Below, piece by piece: positions 14,699 to 24,392 of a stretch of DNA of 64,000 nt. The position numbers and the translations under genes were made by a program. The notes beneath the pieces were generated by a model. That model saw only the letters and a list, made by a program, of their open reading frames with translations. It had not been told where the DNA came from and did not search any database. This stretch comes from Priestia megaterium NBRC 15308 = ATCC 14581 (GTDB taxonomy: Bacteria; Bacillota; Bacilli; Bacillales; Bacillaceae_H). The stretch is from contig NZ_CP009920.1 in assembly GCF_000832985.1 (NCBI RefSeq), positions 4,582,501 to 4,646,500 on the forward strand, read 5' to 3'. Numbering within the stretch: position 1 is the stretch's first letter; each line of letters starts with the position of its first letter.

Positions 14699-17364
14699 AA
14701 TTTATTGTGAAATTTAAGTGGGTGATTGCGGCCTTTATTTTAGCTTTAACGGTTATATTGATGCTAACGTCACCAAATTTAACAAAGCTCGCAAGTGAAA
14801 AAGGACAGTCTCAGCTTCCCGACGATGCCGTTTCATCTAGAGCCAGCCAAATTCTAAAAAATGCTGGAGAAGATAGTAATACCATTAGCATGGTTATCAA
14901 GTTAGATAACGCATTAGATAAAGATAGTGAGAAACAAATACAGAAAATCATTGATAAGACAGAGAAAATTAAAGGTGTAAAAGATGTCACAACGCCTTTA
15001 ACAGATGATCAAGATGTTCGTAATCAATTAATGTCTAAAGACAAAAAAACCGTTTTAGTTCCGGTTACTGTCAGTGGATCGGATGAAAAAGTTGAAAAAA
15101 TAGCGAATCAGATTTATGATAGCGTGCCAAAAGACACTACGGCATATGTAACAGGTGCATCTCTTATTAATCAGGATTTTGCACACAGTTCAGAAGAAGG
15201 GTTAAAGAAAACCGAGTTTATTACTATCTTTTTGATTTTAGGTTTGCTTTTACTCGTTTTCCGTTCAGTCGTGACACCGTTTATTCCTATTTTAATTGTG
15301 GGAATCACATACTTAATCAGTCAATCGTTACTAGGGATTTTAGTTAAAAATGTCGATTTTCCAATCTCAACGTTCACGCAAACGTTCTTAGTAGCTATTT
15401 TGTTTGGAATTGGTACGGATTACTGCATTCTTTTACTTAACCGTTTCCGTGAAGAGTTGGCAAACGGACATGATAAAGCAGAGGCCACGATCACGGCTTA
15501 TCGTACAGCAGGAAGAACGCTATTTATCAGCGGAATTGCCGTATTTATTGGGTTTGCAGCCATTGGATTTGCCAAGTTTGCCATTTTCCAGTCGGCTGTC
15601 GGGGTAGCAGTGGGCGTAGGTGTACTGCTAGTCATTTTATTTACTCTGCTTCCACTTTTTATGGTTACGCTTGGAGAAAAATTATTTTGGCCGTCTAAAA
15701 AAGTGGCTTCTCATAGCGATAATAAGCTGTGGGGCTTTTTAGGAAAAAAGGCGGTGGCGCGACCGTTCGTGTTTTTAGTCATTACAGCGATTATTACCGT
15801 GCCTTTTATTGTAACGTACGACTCAAAAGTATCGTTTGATTCTACTGCTGAAATAAGCAGTGAGTATAAATCTATAAAAGGACTAAATGCTATCAGTGAT
15901 GCACTGGGAGAAGGAAAAGCGTTTCCTGTCAATGTTATTATTAAAGGAGATAAAGAGTTAACAAAGGCGGATGTTATTCCTTATTTAGGAAATATAAGCA
16001 AAGCAATTGAAAAAGTGGATCACGTGGATTCTGTTATGACTATCACACAGCCTACCGGAGAAAAGATTGATGATTTATATGTTAATTCACAGCTAGGCTC
16101 TGTATCAGACGGAATCAAAGATGCTGTTAAAGGAATCGGAGATGTACAAAAAGGATTAAGTGATGTTGAAAAAGGGCTAAATCAAATAGCTGACCAAACG
16201 GGTTCTGCTTCTAAAGAGAAATCTAGCGGGTCGCTTGCACCTGCTGCAGATGGATTAGCTCAAATTAATCAACAGCTGCAGCTCATCAGCACTCAGCTCT
16301 CTACAACAGGAAATGTGCAGCAAGCGGTTCCGCAGCTTGTTGCAATCAGTAAACAGCTTACTACCATTCAAACCGGTCTCCAACAAGCAAATAAGAATCT
16401 TTCAGCTCAGCAAGGTCAAGTTGGAACGTTATCAGACAGTATCAACCAGTTAGCAAAAGGCGTTAACAGTGCGAATGACGGACTGACGAAGATCTCAGAT
16501 GGCTTAACAAAAGCAACAGATATGCTTGATAACATGAGTGACAGCTCAACAGTTAGAGATACGGGTATTTACCTTCCAGCAGAAGTGATGAAAGATAAAG
16601 GGTTTAAACAATCCATCGATAACTATTCTTTTGCAGATGGAAAAGGAGTTAAGCTCAGTGTAGTGCTCGATCAAAATCCATATTCTGAAGAAGCCATTTC
16701 AACCGTAAAAAATATTGAAAAAGCGGTGGCAAGCGAAGTCGTTGATACGCCGTTTGAGGATACAGAAATTGTGTACGGAGGGGTATCGAGCTCAAATGCG
16801 GATTTAAAAGATTTATCTACAACGGATCTTTCACGCACAATGGTTATTATGATGATTGGATTGTTTATTGTGCTGACCATTTTATTCCGTTCAATGATCA
16901 TGCCTGTATACATGATTGCTTCACTGCTGCTTACGTATTATACAGCAATGGGGATCTCAGAGCTTCTATTCGTGGATATAATGGGGAATGACGGAATCAG
17001 CTGGGCTGTGCCATTCTTTAGTTTTGTTATTTTAGTTGCCCTTGGAATTGACTATTCTATTTTCTTGTTAGACCGTTTTAACGAAGAAGTAAAAAGCGGC
17101 GTAGCAGAAGGGATGGTTACGTCCATGAGTAAGATGGGATCGGTTATTATTACTGCTGCTATTATCTTAGCTGGAACGTTTGGGGCTATGATGCCATCGG
17201 GTGTATTAACACTTGTTCATGTAGCAACGGTTGTTATTATTGGTCTTTTACTTTATGGCCTTGTCATTCTTCCGCTTCTTATGCCAGCGATTGTCGTAAC
17301 GCTTGGAGAAGGAAATTGGTGGCCGTTTCTTCCGAAAAAAGAAAAACACAAAGTAGAAGAATAA
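14695..17364 (+). CDS. ydgH: MMPL/RND-family exporter, YdgH-like
   Basis: 889 residues, close to the B. subtilis YdgH length. Two MMPL halves each carry the conserved acidic motif in a membrane helix: LFGIGTDYCILLLNRFREE near residues 236-254 and ALGIDYSIFLLDRFNEE near 782-798. Between them is a long extracytoplasmic loop with Gln/Ser/Gly-rich heptad-like repeats (about 470-625) that is probably coiled coil. It should be a proton-driven exporter of lipids or amphipathic drugs in the cytoplasmic membrane. Start overlap with the marR gene implies translational coupling. Confidence 0.87.
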   Translation: MKFIVKFKWVIAAFILALTVILMLTSPNLTKLASEKGQSQLPDDAVSSRASQILKNAGEDSNTISMVIKLDNALDKDSEKQIQKIIDKTEKIKGVKDVTTPLTDDQDVRNQLMSKDKKTVLVPVTVSGSDEKVEKIANQIYDSVPKDTTAYVTGASLINQDFAHSSEEGLKKTEFITIFLILGLLLLVFRSVVTPFIPILIVGITYLISQSLLGILVKNVDFPISTFTQTFLVAILFGIGTDYCILLLNRFREELANGHDKAEATITAYRTAGRTLFISGIAVFIGFAAIGFAKFAIFQSAVGVAVGVGVLLVILFTLLPLFMVTLGEKLFWPSKKVASHSDNKLWGFLGKKAVARPFVFLVITAIITVPFIVTYDSKVSFDSTAEISSEYKSIKGLNAISDALGEGKAFPVNVIIKGDKELTKADVIPYLGNISKAIEKVDHVDSVMTITQPTGEKIDDLYVNSQLGSVSDGIKDAVKGIGDVQKGLSDVEKGLNQIADQTGSASKEKSSGSLAPAADGLAQINQQLQLISTQLSTTGNVQQAVPQLVAISKQLTTIQTGLQQANKNLSAQQGQVGTLSDSINQLAKGVNSANDGLTKISDGLTKATDMLDNMSDSSTVRDTGIYLPAEVMKDKGFKQSIDNYSFADGKGVKLSVVLDQNPYSEEAISTVKNIEKAVASEVVDTPFEDTEIVYGGVSSSNADLKDLSTTDLSRTMVIMMIGLFIVLTILFRSMIMPVYMIASLLLTYYTAMGISELLFVDIMGNDGISWAVPFFSFVILVALGIDYSIFLLDRFNEEVKSGVAEGMVTSMSKMGSVIITAAIILAGTFGAMMPSGVLTLVHVATVVIIGLLLYGLVILPLLMPAIVVTLGEGNWWPFLPKKEKHKVEE

Positions 17365-17455
17365 TTTGTATATGATAGCTGTATCAAAAATTAGATATCT
17401 GTTAGGAAATAGTGATACGCCTGTATAGCATTAAACATTATATAGGGTGAAAATG

Positions 17456-17498
17456 AAGGATAGATGAGCGTCATAAGACTGCTCTATCTATCCTTTTT
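17456..17498 (+). terminator. Terminator after MMPL gene
   Basis: Arms AAGGATAGATGAGC / GCTCTATCTATCCTT with a T tail. About 90 bases after the stop codon. Confidence 0.85.
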
Positions 17499-17626
17499 GT
17501 ATGATTGGAAAACGTGAGTATAGTTTAAAAGCACAATCAAGCAGGTGCTGTTATAAATACACCTAGTCGAATAAAAGACCTACCATCAGGAAAACCTATA
17601 GTCAAAAACATGAGGGAGGTTTTTTT

Positions 17627-17791
17627 ATGAAATTTGTAAATTTCTTAGCTAATCAGCGAGACAAACGACGGGAACAAATGCGCGAAGCAGGAACATGTCC
17701 AGATTGCTTAGGTAAACGATTCCACCATATTGGACTTTATTTTGTGCATGTTTATGAGTGTCCAAGCTGTCAAGGCAAAGAAGATATGTAA
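17627..17791 (+). CDS. Small zinc-ribbon protein
   Basis: 54 residues with a GAGGGAGG ribosome binding site seven bases before the ATG. A basic N-terminal helix (NQRDKRREQMRE) is followed by CPDC at residues 24-27 and CPSC at 45-48, a treble-clef or zinc-ribbon pair. Such Bacillus miniproteins are usually uncharacterised. No partner gene is evident, and hairpin terminators lie on both sides. Confidence 0.75.
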   Translation: MKFVNFLANQRDKRREQMREAGTCPDCLGKRFHHIGLYFVHVYECPSCQGKEDM

Positions 17792-17841
17792 TAAAATCTT
17801 CAGAAATAAGGCAAAGGCAGTCTTTATGCAGATTATGATGT

Positions 17842-17878
17842 GAAACCTTCTTATTTTAGAGAAGGTTTTTATTTTTTT
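17842..17878 (+). terminator. Terminator after zinc-ribbon gene
   Basis: AAACCTTCT / AGAAGGTTT arms with a long T-rich tail. A second hairpin (GGTTGCT / AGCAACC, about 17888-17918) follows. Confidence 0.7.
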
Positions 17879-18092
17879 GAAGGTGAACGGTTGCTTGTAT
17901 GTTTTGTGTTAGCAACCTTTACATATTTATTTTCTGTCTAACTAGATTCGATTAGTATAGTTATTAAGTTACTTTAATGTCTCAAGTTAACAATTTAAAT
18001 AAAAAGGAGGAAAGAATTAAGGATTAAGGAAAAAGAGACGCGTAACTTGCAATCATGTATCTCAAACTTTAAATATAAGGAGCTGAGGTGAG

Positions 18093-19241
18093 ATGACAAT
18101 GTTACATTTAGATAAAGTATATAAAATATATGATAAAAAAAATATCGCCGTAAATGATTTTAACCTTCAGATTGGAGAGAAAGAATTTGTTGTATTTGTT
18201 GGACCTTCAGGCTGTGGTAAATCTACTACGCTGCGAATGGTTGCAGGTCTAGAAACGATTTCAAAAGGTGATTTTTACATTGATGGAGATCATATGAACG
18301 AAGTAGCTCCAAAAGATCGTGACATTGCTATGGTCTTTCAAAATTATGCTCTTTACCCTCATATGACTGTTCGAGAAAATATGGCATTTGGTTTGAAGTT
18401 AAAAAAAATAAAGAAAGACGAAATTGATAGACGGGTAAATGAAGCAGCCAAAACATTAGGTCTAGAAACATATTTAGATAGAAAGCCAAAAGCTTTATCC
18501 GGAGGGCAGCGTCAGCGAGTTGCTTTAGGTCGTGCTATTGTTCGGGAAGCAAAAGTTTTCTTAATGGATGAACCATTATCTAATTTGGATGCGAAGCTGC
18601 GAGTACAGATGCGTGCTGAGATTATTAAACTGCATCAAAGGCTGCAAACAACAACAATCTATGTGACGCATGATCAAGTGGAAGCTATGACAATGGCTAC
18701 TCGCCTAGTTGTTATGAAAGACGGGATTATTCAACAGATTGGAACTCCTCAAGATATTTATAGACATCCTAGGAATGTATTTGTAGGCAGTTTTATTGGA
18801 TCGCCCGCAATGAATTTTTTTCGGGGGTATCTCCAAGGCACTTATTTTATAATGGGCGAAACTAAAATACAGCTTCCTGATTTTCTAATACACGCTTTAC
18901 ATTCTCAAGGTCATAATAAGAAAGAGGTCATAATGGGTGCGCGTCCTGAACACATTGTATATCATAAAGAGGATAGTAAGAGAGAGTTGAACAATGAGTT
19001 TTGCTTCACTACGACACTAGATATGATAGAGGTACTAGGTGCTGAAACAATTTTATATGCTAGTTTAGAAAAGCAAACGTTTGTGGCCCGAGTGCCTCTT
19101 TTATGTGAGTTTGAAGCAGGGGACAAAGGGGATTTTTCGTTGAATTTAACCTACGTGCATTTTTTTGATGGAGAAACAGAAGAGCGCATTTCTACAAATG
19201 TAGATAAAAAAGTTAAATATTCTGATAAATGTATTGACTAG
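18093..19241 (+). CDS. ABC transporter ATPase, MsmX/UgpC family, probably for the Frl transporter
   Basis: 382 residues: Walker A GPSGCGKST near 37-45, Q-loop FQNYALYPH, signature LSGGQRQRVALGRA, Walker B VFLMDEPLSNLDA, and a C-terminal TOBE-like regulatory half. This is the carbohydrate-importer ATPase type (MsmX, UgpC, YurJ/FrlP). In B. subtilis the Frl permease borrows an ATPase encoded elsewhere or nearby (MsmX, YurJ). Here it is directly upstream of frlB, so it is likely the dedicated energiser of FrlONM. A 79-base gap with an operator palindrome separates it from frlB. Confidence 0.85.
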   Translation: MTMLHLDKVYKIYDKKNIAVNDFNLQIGEKEFVVFVGPSGCGKSTTLRMVAGLETISKGDFYIDGDHMNEVAPKDRDIAMVFQNYALYPHMTVRENMAFGLKLKKIKKDEIDRRVNEAAKTLGLETYLDRKPKALSGGQRQRVALGRAIVREAKVFLMDEPLSNLDAKLRVQMRAEIIKLHQRLQTTTIYVTHDQVEAMTMATRLVVMKDGIIQQIGTPQDIYRHPRNVFVGSFIGSPAMNFFRGYLQGTYFIMGETKIQLPDFLIHALHSQGHNKKEVIMGARPEHIVYHKEDSKRELNNEFCFTTTLDMIEVLGAETILYASLEKQTFVARVPLLCEFEAGDKGDFSLNLTYVHFFDGETEERISTNVDKKVKYSDKCID

Positions 19242-19272
19242 TTAACGTTTGCAGTTTAATATAACAATATAT

Positions 19273-19288
19273 AACATTACATAATGTT
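19273..19288. promoter_or_regulatory. Candidate FrlR operator upstream of frlB
   Basis: AACATTACATAATGTT: 7-bp arms AACATTA / TAATGTT with a 2-base spacer, between the ATPase gene and frlB. The same half-sites recur upstream of frlO. Confidence 0.6.
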
Positions 19289-19320
19289 GTATATCATATT
19301 TTATTTGAGGAGTGGGGAAA

Positions 19321-20307
19321 ATGAGCAGAACAGCAGTGAATGTAAAAAGTGATGTGCAAGCCGTATTAAACGAATTAAAAAGCAAGCAAATTCGTAATGT
19401 GTTTTTCGTCGCATGTGGAGGATCTTCTGCGATCATGTATCCAGCTAAGTATGTACTAGATCGAGAAGCTCAACATATTACATCCGATTTGTATAGCTCG
19501 AACGAATTTATCCACCGCAATCCGCAGCAGCTAGGAAAAGACTCCTTAGTTATTTTATGTTCTATGTCAGGAACAACTCCTGAGACTACAGAAGCAGCTA
19601 AGTTCGCTAAAAGCAAAGGCGCTTATGCTGTAGCCTTAACAAATGAACCTACTTCACCTTTAGCACACAGCGCAGATATTTTTATTAAGTATGAGTGGGG
19701 CAATGACATCGATGCTTTTGAAACAAACTTAGGCGTTTTATATCAGCTTGTATTTGGTCTCTTATACGTAGCAGAAAAAAATGATAAATTTGCAAAGTTA
19801 GTTACTAGCTTAGAAAATCTACAGTCTGTTTATGAAAAAGCTTTAGAATACGAAGCGAGCAACGCAAGAAAATTTGCTGAATCCCATAAGTCTGAACCGG
19901 TTATTTATACAATGGCCAGCGGCTCGAACTATGGAGCAGCCTATTCATTCAGCATCTGTATCTTGATGGAAATGCAGTGGATTCATTCTCACGCTATTCA
20001 CGCTGGAGAGTATTTCCACGGTCCATTCGAAATTATTGATGAAAACGTACCGTTTATCATCCTAGCTGGACTAGATGAAACGAGACCTTTAGAAGAACGC
20101 GCCTTATCATTCTCTAAACGATATGGAAAGAAATTAACTGTTCTAGATGCAAAAGTATATGACTTCGAAGGAATTGATAAAGATGTGCAAGGGTATATCG
20201 CTCCTCTTGTATTAAATCGTGTACTGCGTCAGTATGCCGAAGAATTAGCCGAAGCACGCAATCATCCTTTAAGTAAAAGACGCTACATGTGGAAAGTAGA
20301 ATATTAA
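19321..20307 (+). CDS. frlB: Fructoselysine/fructosamine-6-phosphate deglycase
   Basis: 328 residues from ATG 19321 (GAGGAG at 19306-19311). An in-frame GTG at 19312 abuts the ribosome binding site and is rejected. It is nearly collinear with B. subtilis FrlB: NVFFVACGGSSAIMYPAKYV, SMSGTTPET, MEMQWIHSHAIHAGEYFHGPFE and a C-terminal HPLSKRRYMWKVEY. It is a two-SIS-domain enzyme that splits fructosamine 6-phosphates into glucose 6-phosphate and the free amino acid, acting after the FrlD kinase. It is followed by the substrate-binding protein gene. Confidence 0.95.
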   Translation: MSRTAVNVKSDVQAVLNELKSKQIRNVFFVACGGSSAIMYPAKYVLDREAQHITSDLYSSNEFIHRNPQQLGKDSLVILCSMSGTTPETTEAAKFAKSKGAYAVALTNEPTSPLAHSADIFIKYEWGNDIDAFETNLGVLYQLVFGLLYVAEKNDKFAKLVTSLENLQSVYEKALEYEASNARKFAESHKSEPVIYTMASGSNYGAAYSFSICILMEMQWIHSHAIHAGEYFHGPFEIIDENVPFIILAGLDETRPLEERALSFSKRYGKKLTVLDAKVYDFEGIDKDVQGYIAPLVLNRVLRQYAEELAEARNHPLSKRRYMWKVEY

Positions 20308-20351
20308 TAACAATCCCTAATAAAGATAGAAATCTGTATATTTTCCTTACG

Positions 20352-20389
20352 AGTTATACTATAATGTTATAAAACATTATAGTATAACT
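20352..20389. promoter_or_regulatory. 17-bp perfect inverted repeat between frlB and frlO
   Basis: Arms 20352-20368 and 20373-20389 (AGTTATACTATAATGTT and its exact complement) flank ATAA. The inner TAATGTT/AACATTA matches the candidate FrlR half-sites at 19273-19288, so it may be the operator. As RNA it would be a long AU-rich hairpin in the frlB-frlO spacer. Confidence 0.65.
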
Positions 20390-20395
20390 TATATA

Positions 20396-20409
20396 TGAAA
20401 GCACTTACA
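20396..20409. promoter_or_regulatory. cre-like site (CcpA) before frlO
   Basis: TGAAAGCACTTACA matches the cre consensus TGNAANCGNTNNCA except for A in place of the central G. It is adjacent to the frlO ribosome binding site, fitting carbon-catabolite repression of an alternative-sugar operon. Confidence 0.45.
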
Positions 20410-20425
20410 ATAAGGGGGTTTCTAT

Positions 20426-21712
20426 ATGAAAAAGACAAATTTAATCTTAGCCTCACTTTTAAGTTGTTCTTTAATGCTCGGGGGGTGTGCGGGAAAACAA
20501 ACGTCTTCAGACTCAGACACAGGAAAGACAACGTTAACATTCTTTCACAGATGGCCAAAAGAACCTGAAAAAAGTTACTTTGAAGAAGTTGTAAAAGAAT
20601 TTGAAAAACAGCACCCTGATATTGATATTAAAACAGAAGCGGTGTTAAACGATTCGTATAAAGACAAAATTAAAGTTATGACAGGTACTAATACCCCTCC
20701 TGATGTGTACTTTTCTTGGAGCGATGAGTTTGCTAGACAATTTGTCAGAGGAAACAAAGCCTTAGATTTAACCTCTTATTATAAGAAGGATTCAGCGTGG
20801 TCTTCCAAGCTTGTTCAGTCTCAAATTAAACCATATACCGTTAATAAGAAAATTTACGGTGTTCCTGTCACAATGGACGGGAAAATGTTTTTTTACAACA
20901 AAGATATCTTCGATAAATTAGGATTAAAAGCGCCTACAAACTGGAACGAGCTACTAAATGTTTTAAGCGTGTTAAAAAAGAAGCATTATACAGCTTTAGA
21001 ATTTGGAAGCCAGGATACGTGGACCATTTCTCACTACGTAGGAACCTTAAATCAGCGCATGGTAAAGCCTGACGTTCTTTCAAAAGACTATAATTCAAAA
21101 ACTGGGACATTCACGGATAAAGGCTATGTAAAAGCTCTAGAAAAATTAGAAGAATTAGTTCCTTACTTTAATAAAAATACAAATTCGATTGATCATGAAT
21201 ATGCAAGACAACAATTTTCAAATGGAAAAGCAGCTATGTTTTATGCTGAAACCGCTGAAATTAAGCTTTTCGGTCCAACGAAATTTAAGATTGGCATGTT
21301 TAATTTTCCTAAATTAGAGGATGGAAAAGGAAATGCTACTAATTTAACTGGATCACCTGAAGGGTTTATGATTTCTTCTAAAACAAAGCATCCAAAAGAA
21401 GCGATGGAATTTCTTGAATTTTTAACATCAAAACAAATGGGTGAAAAGCTAGTAAAAGAAGTAGGGAAATACAGTGCAGTAAATGATACAGCTAACAGCA
21501 GTAATTCAACACCGGAGCAATTAGAAGCAGTAGATAATATTTTAAAAGCCAAAGAGATGGCTCCATGGTTTGATATGGCAATCGATGCTCGAATTGCAGA
21601 TGCTTATTTAACAGGGGCTCAGCTTATGCTAAATGGTGATAAAACACCTAAAGAAGTAATGAAAGATGTGCAAAAAGCTGCAGCGAGTGTTCGTGCTGAA
21701 TCTAAAAAGTAA
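20426..21712 (+). CDS. frlO: Fructoselysine/Amadori ABC transporter, solute-binding lipoprotein
   Basis: 428 residues. A type II signal peptide with a lipobox (LMLGGC, Cys near residue 21) is followed by a family 1 extracellular solute-binding domain ([55 protein letters not shown]). It is anchored outside the membrane and delivers Amadori compounds to FrlN/FrlM. Its position after frlB and before two permease genes is the B. subtilis frlBONMD order. AAGGGGG precedes the ATG. Confidence 0.93.
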   Translation: MKKTNLILASLLSCSLMLGGCAGKQTSSDSDTGKTTLTFFHRWPKEPEKSYFEEVVKEFEKQHPDIDIKTEAVLNDSYKDKIKVMTGTNTPPDVYFSWSDEFARQFVRGNKALDLTSYYKKDSAWSSKLVQSQIKPYTVNKKIYGVPVTMDGKMFFYNKDIFDKLGLKAPTNWNELLNVLSVLKKKHYTALEFGSQDTWTISHYVGTLNQRMVKPDVLSKDYNSKTGTFTDKGYVKALEKLEELVPYFNKNTNSIDHEYARQQFSNGKAAMFYAETAEIKLFGPTKFKIGMFNFPKLEDGKGNATNLTGSPEGFMISSKTKHPKEAMEFLEFLTSKQMGEKLVKEVGKYSAVNDTANSSNSTPEQLEAVDNILKAKEMAPWFDMAIDARIADAYLTGAQLMLNGDKTPKEVMKDVQKAAASVRAESKK

Positions 21713-21727
21713 GGAAGTGAAAAAGCG

Positions 21728-22609
21728 ATGTTAAAACGCAATAAGCTAACCCCTTATTTATATCTTCTTCCTGCTTTTGCTTTTTTACTACTTGTGTACA
21801 TCCCTATTTTTCAGAATATTTGGGATAGTCTTTATGAGTGGAGCACATTTTCACCAGACAAAGTTTTTGTAGGAATAGATAATTATGTGCACTTATTTAA
21901 AGACCCTGTCTTTTATCAGGCACTCAAAAATAATATTCTTTATGCGGTCATTTCAATTATTTTTCAAGTAGGAGGCGGTCTAATTGTGGCTGCCGTTTTA
22001 GAAGATAAACTTATTCGAAGGTTTTCTCCTTTTTTTCGAACGGTTTATTTTTTACCAGTAGTGGTTTCGATGACCGTTATTGCCTTATTGTTTACTTTTT
22101 TTTACAATCCTGAAGTGGGGCTTTTAAATCAAATGCTCAAAATGATCGGATTAGACTCATTGGCAAAACCTTGGCTAGGAGATAGTAATACGGCTATTTA
22201 TGCAGTTATTGCTGTATCTCAGTGGCAGTCTATCGGCTATATTGCCATGCTGTATATTGTAGCGATACAAAAAATCTCACCTGAATTGTATGAAGCAGCT
22301 GAAATAGACGGCGCTAATAAATTTAAAATGTTCTTTCATATTACTGTACCGCAAACAAAAGAAATGACATTTGTGGCTGTTATTTTAACGCTCACTGGTG
22401 CTTTTACAGTATTTAATGAACCTTATATTTTAACTGGAGGCGGACCGGGTACATCATCTGAAGTGCTAAGTACGTATTTATACAAAACAGCCTTTTCGAA
22501 AGATATGATGGGCTATGCTTCCTCAATTGCTACTGTCATTTTAATTATTACGCTGTTGATTTCTCTTATTCAAATGAAAGCATTTAAAACAGGAAAGGAA
22601 GACGCTTGA
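21728..22609 (+). CDS. frlN: Amadori-sugar ABC transporter permease
   Basis: 293 residues, six membrane segments, MalF/UgpA-type. The EAA loop that contacts the ATPase is ELYEAAEIDGANKFKMFFHITVPQ near residues 187-210. AAGGAAGTG precedes the ATG. Its TGA overlaps the ATG of the next permease, implying coupled translation and a FrlN-FrlM heterodimer. Confidence 0.92.
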   Translation: MLKRNKLTPYLYLLPAFAFLLLVYIPIFQNIWDSLYEWSTFSPDKVFVGIDNYVHLFKDPVFYQALKNNILYAVISIIFQVGGGLIVAAVLEDKLIRRFSPFFRTVYFLPVVVSMTVIALLFTFFYNPEVGLLNQMLKMIGLDSLAKPWLGDSNTAIYAVIAVSQWQSIGYIAMLYIVAIQKISPELYEAAEIDGANKFKMFFHITVPQTKEMTFVAVILTLTGAFTVFNEPYILTGGGPGTSSEVLSTYLYKTAFSKDMMGYASSIATVILIITLLISLIQMKAFKTGKEDA

Positions 22610-23493
22610 TGCAGATGCCTAAAACAAATGTCACCTTACCTAATGTTGTCAATACAGCCACTAAAGAAAGAAAAAAGAAGAGGTACACAGGTGTAACGAT
22701 AGTATATGTCGGATTGATTGTCTATTTTATCGTCATTGCGTATCCTTTGCTTTGGATGATTATAAGTTCTTTTAAAAGCACAGAGGAAATCTTTACTCAC
22801 AGCTGGTCTATGCCGCATACTTGGCTAATTGAAAATTATGTGACAGCGTGGAAAAGTGGAATATCTTCTTACTTTTTAAACAGTGTGATCGTCACGGGCG
22901 CGTCTTGTTTTTTGACGGTCCTGGTCAGTGCGTTAGGAGCTTATGGACTATCACGCTTTGAGTTTCAAGGAAAAGCTTTTGTCCTCATTATATGTCTCGG
23001 AGGACTTATGCTTTCTCCTCAGGTAAGTTTAATCCCTTTGTATAGCATTATTCAAAAACTTGGAATCTATAATACACACTTGGCACTGATTCTCCCTTAT
23101 GTTGCTTATCGAATTCCTTTAACCATTTTGTTAATTCGAGCTTATTTTCTTTCGATTCCAAAAGAACTGGAGGAAGCAGCTCGGTTAGATGGATGTACAA
23201 GCTTAGGGATTTTATTTCGAATTTTTATTCCAATGAGCACGCCCATTTTATTAACAACGACAATTTTGACAGCTTACTACACATGGAATGAATTTATGTT
23301 TGCCATTATCTTTATCGACGATGACAGTTTACGTACAATCCCAGCAGGATTAATGCAATTTAGAGACGCTTTGCAAACAGATTGGGGGGTATTACTAGCT
23401 GGACTGACCATTTCAGCAGCACCGATTGTTATGTTGTTTTTATTTATGCAAAAATATTTTATCCGTGGCATTGCTAACGGAAGTGTTAAATAA
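22609..23493 (+). CDS. frlM: Amadori-sugar ABC transporter permease
   Basis: 294 residues from ATG 22609, overlapping the frlN stop (ATGA). A TTG one codon earlier is less likely. MalG/UgpE-type with six membrane segments and the EAA loop ELEEAARLDGCTSLGILFRIFIP near residues 184-206. The N-terminal ~40 residues are hydrophilic and basic. It is the second subunit of the Frl importer, with FrlO for substrate and probably the ATPase at 18093 for energy. Confidence 0.92.
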   Translation: MQMPKTNVTLPNVVNTATKERKKKRYTGVTIVYVGLIVYFIVIAYPLLWMIISSFKSTEEIFTHSWSMPHTWLIENYVTAWKSGISSYFLNSVIVTGASCFLTVLVSALGAYGLSRFEFQGKAFVLIICLGGLMLSPQVSLIPLYSIIQKLGIYNTHLALILPYVAYRIPLTILLIRAYFLSIPKELEEAARLDGCTSLGILFRIFIPMSTPILLTTTILTAYYTWNEFMFAIIFIDDDSLRTIPAGLMQFRDALQTDWGVLLAGLTISAAPIVMLFLFMQKYFIRGIANGSVK

Positions 23494-23508
23494 TAGGAGG
23501 ACAAGCAG

Positions 23509-24351
23509 ATGAAACTAATTGGAGTAGGGGATAATGTAGTAGATTACTATAAAGATCAAGGAAAGATCTATCCAGGCGGCAACGCGCTAAATGTGGCCGT
23601 ATTTTATAATAGATTGAGCAATCATCAGTCTTCCTATATGGGAATCGTGGGGAATGACGAATCGGCAGAGCATGTAGTAAATACTCTGCAGCAAGAAAAG
23701 ATGGATATTAGCAGAGTAAGAAGAGCTGTAGGAGAGAATGGAATGGCGATTGTAACACTTGATGAACAAGGTGATCGAGTTTTTGTAGGATCAAATAAAG
23801 GGGGCGTTCAATCTAGGTTAAAACTAATGCTGAATGAATCGGATTTAACCTATATTCGCCAGCACGATCTTCTTCATACGAGCGTTTTTAGTCATTTAGA
23901 ATCTGACCTTCCGTTGCTACATAAAATCATTGATATTTCCTTTGATTTTTCTACAAGATACGATGAGGAATATTTACAGCAAGTATGTCCATATATCAGC
24001 TATGCATTTTTCTCAGGAAGCAGCCTGCCAGAAGAAGAGTGTATGAATTTAATAAAGCGAGTACACCTGTTAGGAACCAGTGTCGTATGCGTGACAAGAG
24101 GAGAAGAGGGAGCTTTATTATCAGTCGAAAATCAGTTATTTAAACAGCCTATAATTCCTACAAATGTAGTGGATACGCTTGGGGCTGGAGATTCTTTTAT
24201 AGCTGGTTTTCTTTCTTCTTATCTACCAGAAAAAAACATAGCCAAAGCCCTCCATAATGGATCATTGGTGGCATCACAAACTTGTCAGAATTACGGAGCA
24301 TTTGGATATGGAAAAGAATATCATACAGACTGTGCGATAGTTTTAAAATGA
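23509..24351 (+). CDS. frlD: Fructoselysine (fructosamine) 6-kinase, PfkB family
   Basis: 280 residues. It has a PfkB/ribokinase fold: an N-terminal GVGDNVVDYY and YPGGNALNVAV, and a C-terminal VVDTLGAGDSFIAGF motif carrying the catalytic Asp and anion hole. It phosphorylates imported fructosamines at the 6-hydroxyl, making the substrate of FrlB. AGGAGG precedes the ATG by about ten bases. It is the last gene of the operon before a bidirectional terminator shared with the converging frlR. Confidence 0.92.
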   Translation: MKLIGVGDNVVDYYKDQGKIYPGGNALNVAVFYNRLSNHQSSYMGIVGNDESAEHVVNTLQQEKMDISRVRRAVGENGMAIVTLDEQGDRVFVGSNKGGVQSRLKLMLNESDLTYIRQHDLLHTSVFSHLESDLPLLHKIIDISFDFSTRYDEEYLQQVCPYISYAFFSGSSLPEEECMNLIKRVHLLGTSVVCVTRGEEGALLSVENQLFKQPIIPTNVVDTLGAGDSFIAGFLSSYLPEKNIAKALHNGSLVASQTCQNYGAFGYGKEYHTDCAIVLK

Positions 24352-24353
24352 AT

Positions 24354-24391
24354 AAAATAGCGCCTTTGCTTTTAAAGCAAGGCGCTATTTT
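24354..24391. terminator. Bidirectional terminator between frlD and frlR
   Basis: Arms AATAGCGCCTT-GCTTT / AAAGC-AAGGCGCTATT with A and T runs on the outer sides, able to end both converging transcripts. Confidence 0.88.
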
Positions 24392-24392
24392 A

